A DNA stretch of 64,000 nucleotides, from positions 1-64,000 of the forward strand of contig DRGC01000076.1 of assembly GCA_011050235.1 (NCBI GenBank), read 5' to 3'. The notes under the pieces were generated by a model. That model saw only the letters and a list, made by a program, of their open reading frames with translations, searched no databases and had not been told where the DNA came from. Shown here piece after piece: positions 33,513-40,621 of the stretch (positions are counted from its first letter, which is position 1; every line of letters starts with the position of its first letter). The stretch is from Phycisphaerae bacterium. Its GTDB lineage: Bacteria > Planctomycetota > Phycisphaerae > SM23-33. A program made the position numbers and the translations under genes.

Positions 33513-34300
33513 TCGACCCCGCCGATGCCATCCTCGTTGCCGACGACGTGCAGTTCGGCTATCGCGCGGATCAGCCGGTCCTGTGCGGCGTGAACATGAC
33601 GGTTCAACGGGGCCGATTTGTCTGCGTGTTGGGCCCCAACGGTTCGGGCAAGACGACGCTGCTTCGATGTCTGCTGGGCCAACTGACCCCCAGCGGCGGC
33701 GATATCCGTTTGAACGGCCGGGCGATCCGGAGTTATCGCCCGCGCGAACTGGCGCGGACGATGGCGTATGTGCCGCAATTACCCCAATCGGCCTTCAGCT
33801 TCACGGCGGGGGAGATCGTGCGGATGGGACGCCTCTCGCATACGGGCGTGCTGGGGTTGACGGGCGAAAATGATCGCAAGGTGGTCCAGCTGGCCATGGA
33901 GATGACCGAGACCACGGCGTTCGCCGACCGCGAGCTCGAGGAACTGTCCGGCGGGGAAAGCCAGCGGGTGATGATCGCCCGCGGCCTGGCCCAACAGCCC
34001 GGTGTGATCCTGCTGGACGAACCCACCAGCCACCTGGACGTGCGTCATCAGATAACGATTTACCGCATGATGGCCCGGCTGGCCCACGACTGGCAGATGG
34101 CGGTGGTGTGCGTCAGCCACGACGTGAACCTGGCGGGGCGGTTTGCGGATGAGCTGGTGTTGATGAAGGCCGGGCGCGTGCTGGCGGACGGCCCGCCGGG
34201 CGAGGTGATTCGGGCCGACGTGCTTTCGGCGGCGTATGATGTGTCTGTCGAACTGATCGAAACGGGCGACGACCAGGGCCCGATCATGCGAGCGCAATAA
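33509..34300 (+). CDS. ABC transporter ATPase (BtuD/FecE type)
   Basis: 263 aa from ATG 33509, overlapping the permease stop (ATGA) with GGAGGG upstream. Walker A GPNGSGKTTLL, Q-loop YVPQLPQSAFSF, signature LSGGESQRVMIARGLA, Walker B VILLDEPTSHLD, H-loop VCVSHD. Energises the upstream BtuFC-like permease in the inner membrane. Confidence 0.95.
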   Translation: MIDPADAILVADDVQFGYRADQPVLCGVNMTVQRGRFVCVLGPNGSGKTTLLRCLLGQLTPSGGDIRLNGRAIRSYRPRELARTMAYVPQLPQSAFSFTAGEIVRMGRLSHTGVLGLTGENDRKVVQLAMEMTETTAFADRELEELSGGESQRVMIARGLAQQPGVILLDEPTSHLDVRHQITIYRMMARLAHDWQMAVVCVSHDVNLAGRFADELVLMKAGRVLADGPPGEVIRADVLSAAYDVSVELIETGDDQGPIMRAQ

Positions 34301-34338
34301 TCAGTCGAACGAGAACCACGCGGGACAACCGGTAACGA

Positions 34339-35292
34339 ATGGACAAGCGGATTATCAACGGGCTAGCCGACACGCCGCCTGAGCTGCGCGGGTGTGTGTT
34401 GACGATCGGTAATTTCGACGGCGTGCATCTGGGGCATCAGCGGATCCTGGAAGCTGCAGGGAAACTCGCCCGCAACAAGCGGATGCTTGTGGCGGCGATG
34501 ACGTTTGAGCCGCCGCCCGACCTGGTGCTCCGTCCGGACGATCCGCCCCAGCGCCTGACCCCGCTGGCCCAGAAGACCGAGTTGCTGCTGGCTGGGGGCG
34601 CGGACCGGGTGGTCGTCGCCCACGCCGACATGGACCTGTTGACGATGGAGCCGGCCGCCTTCATCGATCGCGTTATCGTGGCGAACTTCTCGCCGTGCTT
34701 TGTGGTCGAAGGGCCGAACTTCTTCTTCGGCCGACGGCGTGAGGGAACGATCGACATGCTTGTCGAGGCTGGCTGCAGCAGTGGGTTCGAGGTGCGCGTG
34801 GAAGAGCCGTTGGAGCTCGATCTGCCCGGCGGCGCCGAGCGGGTGTGCAGCACGCTCATTCGCCGATTGATCGGCGCGGGCGAGATCGAGCAGGCGGCGG
34901 CGTGCCTGGGTCGCTCTCACACGCTCTGGGCAGCGGTGGTCAGAGGCAAAGGGCGCGGGCGGGTGCTGGACTTTCCGACGGCCAACCTCGCCAGGGGCGA
35001 GCAGATCGTCCCTGCCGACGGGATCTACGCCGGCTGGGCGCAGATTGGCGACGAGCGTTTCGCGGCCGCCATCAGCATCGGAAGCAAGCCGACTTTCGGC
35101 GTCTCGGACGAGACGGTCGTCGAGGCGTATCTGCTGGACGCCGGGCAGCGAAACTTCTACAACAAGTCCATGGCGTTGCAGATCGCGCATCGTTTGCGGG
35201 ATCAGCGCCGCTTCGACAGCGCCGACGCGCTTCGGGACCAGATTGTCAAGGATGTTCAGCGTGTCCGAGAGTTCTGCACAAAAGACGTTTGA
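34339..35292 (+). CDS. ribF: Bifunctional riboflavin kinase/FMN adenylyltransferase
   Basis: 317 aa. FAD synthetase part: LTIGNFDGVHLGHQRIL near the start and GPNFFFGRRREGTID. Kinase part from about 185: GRGRVLDFPTANLARGEQIVPADGIYAGWA and VEAYLLDAGQRNFYNKSMAL, with LRDQRRFDSADALRDQIVKD at the end. Converts riboflavin to FMN and FAD. The 3' end overlaps nrnA by 41 bases. Probably expressed with btuD or from its own weak promoter. Confidence 0.95.
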   Translation: MDKRIINGLADTPPELRGCVLTIGNFDGVHLGHQRILEAAGKLARNKRMLVAAMTFEPPPDLVLRPDDPPQRLTPLAQKTELLLAGGADRVVVAHADMDLLTMEPAAFIDRVIVANFSPCFVVEGPNFFFGRRREGTIDMLVEAGCSSGFEVRVEEPLELDLPGGAERVCSTLIRRLIGAGEIEQAAACLGRSHTLWAAVVRGKGRGRVLDFPTANLARGEQIVPADGIYAGWAQIGDERFAAAISIGSKPTFGVSDETVVEAYLLDAGQRNFYNKSMALQIAHRLRDQRRFDSADALRDQIVKDVQRVREFCTKDV

Positions 35293-36298
35293 CGAGGTCT
35301 GTCAACGAATCGAGTCGGCCGCATCGCTGCTGGTGATTTCGCACGCGCGGCCGGACGGGGACACGCTGGGCGCGATGGCGGGCCTGCGCCGGGCAGCGCG
35401 ATCGGCGGGAAAAACCGTCGCGATGGTTCTGCCCGACCGCCTGCCGGTCCGTTATGAGTTTCTGTTTCCGGACGAGCGACCGGCGAGCGTATCGCGTTTC
35501 GAGGCGCTGGCCGGCGAGGCGGACGTGATCGTCGTCCTGGATACCTGCGCTGCCAACCAATTGGGCGGGCTGCCGGACAAACTCGCCGCTATCAAAGCCA
35601 AGGTCGTCGTGATCGACCATCATGCCACCCCCGGACAGATTGGCGATCTTCAGTGGATCGATACGTCGTCGGCGGCGACCGGCATCCTGGTGGGCGACAT
35701 CCTGGCGGAGTTGGGTTGGTCGGTGGATCGACAAACGGCCGAGGCGCTGCTGACGGCGATCTTGACGGATACGGGTTGGCTGCGCTTTGCGAATACGGAC
35801 AGCCGCTGCTTGCGGATGGTGGCCGACCTGCTGGATCGCGGCGTTCGCCTTGACGTGCTGTACCGGCGCATCTACCAGAACGACCGACTCGAGCGGATCA
35901 AGCTGATGGCGCGCGTGCTGGATGGGCTGGAGCTTCATGGGGATGGGCGGATCGCCGTGGCGACGATCTGCCGGGAGGATTTTGCCGCCACCGGCGCTCG
36001 GCCCGACGAGACGGAGAATCTGGTCAATGAGGCGTTGCGGATGGGATCGGTGGAAGTGTCGCTCATGTTGATCGAAAACGCCGACGGCGTTCGCGTAAGT
36101 CTTCGCAGCCGGGAGATCGTCGACGTGGCGGCGATCGCCGAACGGCTTGGCGGGGGCGGGCACACCCGTGCGGCCGGCGTTCAATTGTCGGACAGTCTGG
36201 AGGTGGTCAAGGATCGCCTGCTCCACGCCTGCCAGCAGTTGCTGGCGGAGGCCTCGGGGCGATCGGCCGGCGGCGGTGGGCGCAAACGGGGCGGCTGA
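35252..36298 (+). CDS. DHH/DHHA1 phosphoesterase (NrnA-like)
   Basis: 348 aa from ATG 35252, inside the end of ribF. The frame is open upstream but overlaps ribF further. Motifs: ISHARPDGDTLGAMAGL, VVLDTCA, VVIDHHATPG (DHH), AILTDTGWLRFANT, and DHHA1 LGGGGHTRAAGVQL. NrnA-like enzymes degrade nanoRNA and dephosphorylate pAp. A Gly/Arg tail ends it. The riboswitch leader begins about 80 bases downstream. Confidence 0.92.
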   Translation: MFSVSESSAQKTFDEVCQRIESAASLLVISHARPDGDTLGAMAGLRRAARSAGKTVAMVLPDRLPVRYEFLFPDERPASVSRFEALAGEADVIVVLDTCAANQLGGLPDKLAAIKAKVVVIDHHATPGQIGDLQWIDTSSAATGILVGDILAELGWSVDRQTAEALLTAILTDTGWLRFANTDSRCLRMVADLLDRGVRLDVLYRRIYQNDRLERIKLMARVLDGLELHGDGRIAVATICREDFAATGARPDETENLVNEALRMGSVEVSLMLIENADGVRVSLRSREIVDVAAIAERLGGGGHTRAAGVQLSDSLEVVKDRLLHACQQLLAEASGRSAGGGGRKRGG

Positions 36299-36377
36299 GG
36301 GGCGGAGAAGAAATATTTTTCGATTTGTGCAAGAAGGGGGCTTGACCCGGCGGCGGCCGTTATGCTAGCGTCTGCTC

Positions 36378-36548
36378 GTCGCAGGTGTGTTCCCCTTGGG
36401 AGCCAAAAGGGAAGGCCGTGAAAGTCGGCCGCGGACGCGCCGCTGTGACCGGTGACGAACGCTGCAAAATGCCACTGCGTGAACGTGTGGTTCACGCGGG
36501 AAGGCGCAGCGGGAGAATGACCCGGAAGCCAGAAAACCTGCCTGCGAC
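36378..36548 (+). ncRNA. Cobalamin (B12) riboswitch aptamer
   Basis: P1 pairs GTCGCAGG (36378-36385) with CCTGCGAC (36541-36548). Conserved parts follow in order: GGGAGCCAAAAGGGAAG (from 36398), CGCCGCTGTGACCGG (from 36438), GCCACTG (36470-36476), GGGAAGG (36498-36504), and the B12 box AGCCAGAAAACCTGCCTGC (36527-36545). An upstream TTGACC (36342-36347) and TATGCT (36361-36366) may form the promoter, with a short 13-base spacer. Aptamers of this class bind adenosyl- or methyl-cobalamin. Confidence 0.93.
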
Positions 36549-36602
36549 CAACCTGGCTTGACCTCCGCGAGTCAATCGGTCGGCAGGACGAATGCATTTT
36601 CG

Positions 36603-36633
36603 GCCCTGACCTTTGCGGAGGTCGGGGCTTTTT
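36603..36633 (+). terminator. Riboswitch-controlled intrinsic terminator
   Basis: GCCCTGACCT, loop TTGCGG, AGGTCGGGGC then TTTTT. The 3' arm GCGGAGGTC (36615-36623) can also pair with GACCTCCGC (36560-36568) just after the aptamer, which would prevent the terminator: a candidate antiterminator. Confidence 0.8.
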
Positions 36634-36903
36634 CGTTGCTTGGTCGCGAGAACCAAGACGGCGCCTGAATCAGCACCGATCCTCTCGGCCCGCTCAGCAG
36701 CGAAACTCCCCCCAGGTTGCCGGTTGGTCCGCCTTGCGCCCGGGCGGCCGACCGAACCGGACGGGCACGATCGGAAGACAAAGAGAGGAGGCCGGATTCT
36801 GCAGGACGCAATGGTGCAGCGCACGGATGCGCAAAACGGTGAGGCCTGCGGGCCTCGAGAAAAGGAACTTATCTGGAATAGTGCAGTGAGGGAAGGACAA
36901 ACG
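36634..36903 (+). other. Long leader between riboswitch terminator and first gene
   Basis: 270 bases with no stop in the frame of the downstream gene but without a signal peptide or homology. I see no further structure except a purine-rich AGAGAGGAGG at about 36781-36790 that is not followed by a start codon. Confidence 0.4.
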
Positions 36904-37659
36904 ATGCGATACATAACAACAATTGCAGCAATCCTGTTTCTTGCAGGTGCAACCATGGCTGATGAGGCCACATTTGAAGAGATGCCTCTGGCGGCCGAGA
37001 GCTTTTTCAACGGCAGCGATAGCAGTGGCGATTTCTCCAGCGGCGGTTTTCAGTTCAACAACAACTATGACACGTTTTTCGGTTCGTGGGACGGCTGGGC
37101 CGTTTCCAACATCACCGACAACACCACGCCCGGCTGGGGCAACCAGTACAGCGCCATCCCCGGCAGCGGCGCCGGCGGCAGCAGCAATTACGGCGTGAGT
37201 TTCATCGGTTTCGCCGAGCCGCCGTCGGCTACATTGGGCGTTTCGCGTGTGATCGACGGAGCGTTCTTCAGCAACGCGACGTATGCCTACTTGTCGATGC
37301 TCAACGGCGATGCCTACGCCAAGAAGTTCGGCGGCGTCACCGGCGACGATGAAGACTGGTTCCTGTTGACGATCACAGGCTTCAACGGTGCGGTCGAAAC
37401 CGGCACGGTCGATTTCTACCTGGGCGACTTCCGGTTCGCCGACAACGGCCTGGACTACATCGTCGACGATTGGACGTGGGTGGACCTGACGTCCCTGCGC
37501 GCGGTCACGTCGCTGGAGTTTGCGCTGAGTTCGTCCGACGTGGGCGGGTTCGGCATGAACACCCCGGCCTATTTCGCGATGGATAACCTGGTCCCCGAGC
37601 CGGCGTCGATGGCGCTGCTGGCTGTTGGGGCGGCGGCGCTGCTTCGGCGGCGTCGATAG
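36904..37659 (+). CDS. DUF4465 PEP-CTERM protein under B12 riboswitch
   Basis: 251 aa from ATG 36904; GGGAAGGA is 7 bases before. Signal peptide 1-19 (MRYITTIAAILFLAGATMA). Residues about 22-225 match the DUF4465 pattern as I remember it: FEEMPLAAESFFNGS, a W-x-GWAVSNITDNTTPGWGNQYSA segment, SMLNGDAYAKKFGG, VDFYLGDFRF, YIVDDWTWVDLTSL and FALSSSDVGGFGMNTPAYFAMDNL. The PEP-CTERM tail is VPEPASMALLAVGAAALLRRRR. DUF4465 proteins occur in cobalamin-uptake loci of Bacteroidetes. Likely a surface cobalamin-binding protein, by inference from family and riboswitch. Confidence 0.82.
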   Translation: MRYITTIAAILFLAGATMADEATFEEMPLAAESFFNGSDSSGDFSSGGFQFNNNYDTFFGSWDGWAVSNITDNTTPGWGNQYSAIPGSGAGGSSNYGVSFIGFAEPPSATLGVSRVIDGAFFSNATYAYLSMLNGDAYAKKFGGVTGDDEDWFLLTITGFNGAVETGTVDFYLGDFRFADNGLDYIVDDWTWVDLTSLRAVTSLEFALSSSDVGGFGMNTPAYFAMDNLVPEPASMALLAVGAAALLRRRR

Positions 37660-37679
37660 ACGCTTGAATGCGGGCAGGT

Positions 37680-37706
37680 GGGAGCGACGGCGCGGTCGTC
37701 GCTCCC
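37680..37706 (+). repeat. Intercistronic hairpin
   Basis: GGGAGCGACG (37680-37689) and CGTCGCTCCC (37697-37706) form a perfect 10-bp stem. No T-run follows, so it is more likely an mRNA processing or stability element than a terminator. Confidence 0.6.
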
Positions 37707-37737
37707 ATCCCCGCCCGCCGCAACAAGGAGTATGTCC

Positions 37738-39087
37738 ATGATGACGGGCAAGAAAAGAGTCGCAGTACACAGATGGACAACGCTGCTGGCGCTGACGGCT
37801 GTGCTGAGCGGCGGGGCCGTCGCCTGGGCCGGGCCCTATTCGCAGGCGGGCAACGATCCGACGAATCCATTCGACCCGCCCATCGCGGGCTTTGTGGGCC
37901 CCAACGGCGATGGCGACGCCACGGCCCCGAACTATGTGAACCCGGAGTTTCTGGGCTGGGCGAGCGGCTTTGTCGACTACCTGCCGGCGTCGCTCGGAAA
38001 TGATCTGATCAATCCGGGCGCGGACTGGGCTCAGCCGTCCCGGGCGCTCGGGCCCGTGACGGCCGACCAGATGGATGCGGTTTCGCTCGGCGAACTCTAC
38101 GATCCTGCCGCGCCACCGCCGCCCTCATGGGTCCCAGACCCTGATTGGATTGGAATCGACGATCCCGGTGAGATCACACTGACCTTCGACTTACCGATCC
38201 GCAACGGCGTGGGGGCGGACCTCGCGGTCTTTGAAAACGGGTTCACCAACGACGTGGGCGGTAGTTTCTTCGCCGAGCTGGCCTACGTGGACGTCTCGTC
38301 GGACGGCGTGAACTTCGCGCGTTTTGCCGGCGACTCACAGACCCCCGGGCCGGTGGGTTCGTTCGGATCGATCGATCCCACCAACGTGTACAACCTTGCC
38401 GGCAAACATAGCAACGGCTACACGCAATCCTGGGGCACGCCGTTCGATCTGGGCGAGCTGGCCGACCACGCGCTGGTCGTCGGCGGCCTGTTGGACCTCA
38501 CGGCGGTCCAGTTCGTCCGCATCGTGGATATTCCGGGCAACGGCGCTTTTGCCGATGACGACGGTGATCCGATCTATGACGCATGGGCGACGTTGGGTTC
38601 GGGCGGATTCGATCTGCAGGCCGTCGGTGTGCTGAACGAAGTGCCCGACTTCGACGGAGACGGTTTCGTTAATGCCGACGATATCGATCTGCTCAGCGCC
38701 GCCATTCGGGCCGCCAGCACCGATTTGCGCTACGACCTCAACAACGACGGCGTGGTCGACGGCGACGACCTGACGACCATGGTGGAAACGTGCGTCGAGA
38801 CCACCGTCGGGATCGGGACGGCCCCGGGAGACTTCAACCTCGACGGCCTGATCGACGGGACCGACCTGGCCATCATGAAGACGCATTTCGGCGATTTAGG
38901 CGCCGGATGGGCCGACGGAAACGCCAATTTTGATGAGTTGATCGACGGGACTGACCTGGCTTTGCTGAAGACGTATTTTGGCTTCGATGCCACCGCCGGC
39001 GGGACGGTTCCCGAACCGGCGACGCTTGGTCTGCTGGCTGTGGGCGCCGCAGCGGCGATTGCCCGCCGCCACAGACGACGCAAGTAG
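37738..39087 (+). CDS. Surface protein of B12-locus type with dockerin-like repeats and PEP-CTERM
   Basis: 449 aa; AAGGAG is 7 bases before ATG 37738. Signal peptide about 1-31 (cut after AWA). Residues about 32-298 carry GWASGFVDYLPA, ALGPVTADQMDAVSLG, ITLTFDLPIRNGVGADLAVFENGF, AYVDVSSDGVNFARF, YNLAGKH, FVRIVDIPGNG, and GSGGFDLQAVGVLNEV, the pattern of surface proteins found beside cobalamin transporters and B12 riboswitches in other phyla (from memory). Then three EF-hand/dockerin-like units (about 303, 364, 398) and VPEPATLGLLAVGAAAAIARRHRRR. Probably displays a cobalamin-related binding domain at the cell surface; ligand unproven. Confidence 0.8.
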   Translation: MMTGKKRVAVHRWTTLLALTAVLSGGAVAWAGPYSQAGNDPTNPFDPPIAGFVGPNGDGDATAPNYVNPEFLGWASGFVDYLPASLGNDLINPGADWAQPSRALGPVTADQMDAVSLGELYDPAAPPPPSWVPDPDWIGIDDPGEITLTFDLPIRNGVGADLAVFENGFTNDVGGSFFAELAYVDVSSDGVNFARFAGDSQTPGPVGSFGSIDPTNVYNLAGKHSNGYTQSWGTPFDLGELADHALVVGGLLDLTAVQFVRIVDIPGNGAFADDDGDPIYDAWATLGSGGFDLQAVGVLNEVPDFDGDGFVNADDIDLLSAAIRAASTDLRYDLNNDGVVDGDDLTTMVETCVETTVGIGTAPGDFNLDGLIDGTDLAIMKTHFGDLGAGWADGNANFDELIDGTDLALLKTYFGFDATAGGTVPEPATLGLLAVGAAAAIARRHRRRK

Positions 39088-39157
39088 AAACCCGGCAGGA
39101 CGGGGCCCGGGTCATTGTCATGCCGGCCCGGGCCTCCGTCCGCATTATCGAATAGAT

Positions 39158-39961
39158 ATGACCGGATGTCGCACAAATCGATTGCGTGGGTTCACGCTCC
39201 TGGAGTTGATGATCGTCGTGTCCATCATCGCGGTGCTGACGACGATGCTGCTGCCCGCGTTGGGGCGAGCCAAGGAGCTTGCCCGCAACGCCGTGTGCAA
39301 GGTCAACATCCGCCACCTGGCGCTGGCCAACCACCTATACGCCGAGGAGAACAATGAGCACTTCGTGCTGGCGGGTGAGGATATGCTGCACCGCTGGCAT
39401 GCACCGCGGCCAACGATCAACGATCCGTTCGATCCCAACAAAGGTCCGTTGGCAACGTACCTGCCCCACGGAGGGATCAAGGAGTGCCCGTCGTTTCGGG
39501 ATTTCATCACCTCGCCAGGGGCGTCGGCCGCTTTCGAAGCCGGCTCGGGCGGGTACGGCTATAACGACACCTACATAGGCGGCCGATCGGACGCATACCC
39601 GTTCATGGAGGCGCCCAAGCACAGCGCCCGCATCACCGATGTAGGATCGGCCGGCGAAACAGTGATGTTCACCGATGCGGCGATGATCAAGCCGTCCGGC
39701 CTGATCGAGTATTCGTTCTGCCATCCACCGTACTGGGTCCTGCCGGGCATGCCGCCCAACACGCTGACCAGCGACCCGGTGATCCACTTCCGACATTTGG
39801 GCGGCTGCAATGTCGCCTGGGCTGATTCCCACGTCAGTGAAGAGCGGCTGTCATTCAGCTTCGCGTACAAGACGGACGCGAGTGTGACGGCGGAGGTCGC
39901 CAAGGAAAAAGGCTTTGGCTGGTTCGGGCCTCAGTCCAACGAGCTGTTTGATCTTGAGTAG
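39158..39961 (+). CDS. Prepilin-type pseudopilin of the planctomycete kind
   Basis: 267 aa from ATG 39158. The N-terminal prepilin signal is RGFTLLELMIVVSIIAVLTTMLLPAL, cut after Gly with Phe+1 and Glu+5. The C-terminal globular part ends with HFRHLGGCNVAWADSHVSEE, an equivalent of the H-X9-DG motif. Such proteins are numerous in planctomycetes and probably assemble into surface fibres or type II secretion pseudopili. It lies 70 bases after the B12-locus surface protein and may share its transcript; alternatively it is an unrelated neighbour. Confidence 0.85.
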   Translation: MTGCRTNRLRGFTLLELMIVVSIIAVLTTMLLPALGRAKELARNAVCKVNIRHLALANHLYAEENNEHFVLAGEDMLHRWHAPRPTINDPFDPNKGPLATYLPHGGIKECPSFRDFITSPGASAAFEAGSGGYGYNDTYIGGRSDAYPFMEAPKHSARITDVGSAGETVMFTDAAMIKPSGLIEYSFCHPPYWVLPGMPPNTLTSDPVIHFRHLGGCNVAWADSHVSEERLSFSFAYKTDASVTAEVAKEKGFGWFGPQSNELFDLE

Positions 39962-40124
39962 CAGCACCTGCGCTGCGATGTGATGTGCGATCGGCGCTGG
40001 GCCAAGACCACCCGTTTGATCGCAGCGGCAGGAGGGACCGCTGAGATCGCGCGAGAGCGACTGGCCGACGGGCAGGCCGCGCCAAAAGGCGCCTGGATTC
40101 ACTTCGCCCCCACAGCGTCGGTTT

Positions 40125-40188
40125 CGTTGACCCGTTAGTTCGTTAATTCGTTGACTCGTTGACTCGTTAATCCGTTAACCCGCTCATT
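40125..40188 (+). repeat. Tandem 8-bp repeat array, left
   Basis: Eight units of consensus CGTTrAyT from 40125: cgttgacc, cgttagtt, cgttaatt, cgttgact, cgttgact, cgttaatc, cgttaacc, then cgctcatt. Confidence 0.85.
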
Positions 40189-40229
40189 GGGAACAACCGC
40201 TACCCAGGATCACTGCGCGTACCCCCCAC

Positions 40230-40277
40230 AACCACCGAAACACCGAGTCACCGAATCAACGAGTTAACGAATCAACC
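40230..40277 (-). repeat. Tandem 8-bp repeat array, right, inverted
   Basis: Six units of the complementary type (AAyCAmCG: aaccaccg, aaacaccg, agtcaccg, aatcaacg, agttaacg, aatcaacc). It is inverted with respect to 40125-40188 and ends 2 bases from tRNA-Ser. Confidence 0.85.
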
Positions 40278-40279
40278 AA

Positions 40280-40364
40280 CGGTAGGGGTGGGATTCGAAC
40301 CCACGGTGCCTTTCGGCACACTGGTTTTCAAGACCAGCTCCTTAAACCGCTCGGACACCCTACC
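40280..40364 (-). tRNA. tRNA-Ser (UGA)
   Basis: Minus strand, 85 nt. Acceptor GGTAGGG/CCCTACC with discriminator G, anticodon arm CTGGT-CTTGAAA-ACCAG (anticodon TGA), long variable arm (GTGCCGAAAGGCAC), T arm GTGGG-TTCGAAT-CCCAC. CCA not encoded. Confidence 0.96.
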
Positions 40365-40365
40365 G

Positions 40366-40400
40366 ATTGCGGATTGTGGATTGCGGATTTCGGATTGTGA
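40366..40400 (+). repeat. Tandem 7-bp repeat upstream of tRNA-Ser
   Basis: Five units: attgcgg, attgtgg, attgcgg, atttcgg, attgtga. An inverted copy, caatccgcaatcg, lies at about 40423-40435. Confidence 0.75.
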
Positions 40401-40597
40401 GGCAGATGCAGACCGCCTCGGTCAATCCGCAATCGAAAGTATGGCCCAAGCCCCGCAAACATGCAAGACACTGGGCGGAGCATGACCCGTCGCCTGCCGC
40501 ATTGGCACGTTGGCCGGGCTATTGGCGGGATTCTGGCAGGGGGAGGTCTTTCAATGTTCTGGTAAATCGATACTTAGCGTTCGGCACGCCCTTTGCT

Positions 40598-40603
40598 TAT
40601 TAT
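40598..40603 (+). promoter_or_regulatory. clpB -10 candidate
   Basis: TATTAT, with TTAGCG (40574-40579) at an 18-base spacer. No CIRCE inverted repeat is present in the leader. Confidence 0.35.
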
Positions 40604-40621
40604 TTGTCGGGAGGCAGCGCT

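Noticed and set aside
40125-40277. CRISPR array
   Set aside because: Units are 8 bp with no spacers, and no cas gene is present.
40561-40621. CIRCE or other heat-shock operator before clpB
   Set aside because: No TTAGCACTC-N9-GAGTGCTAA-like repeat is present.
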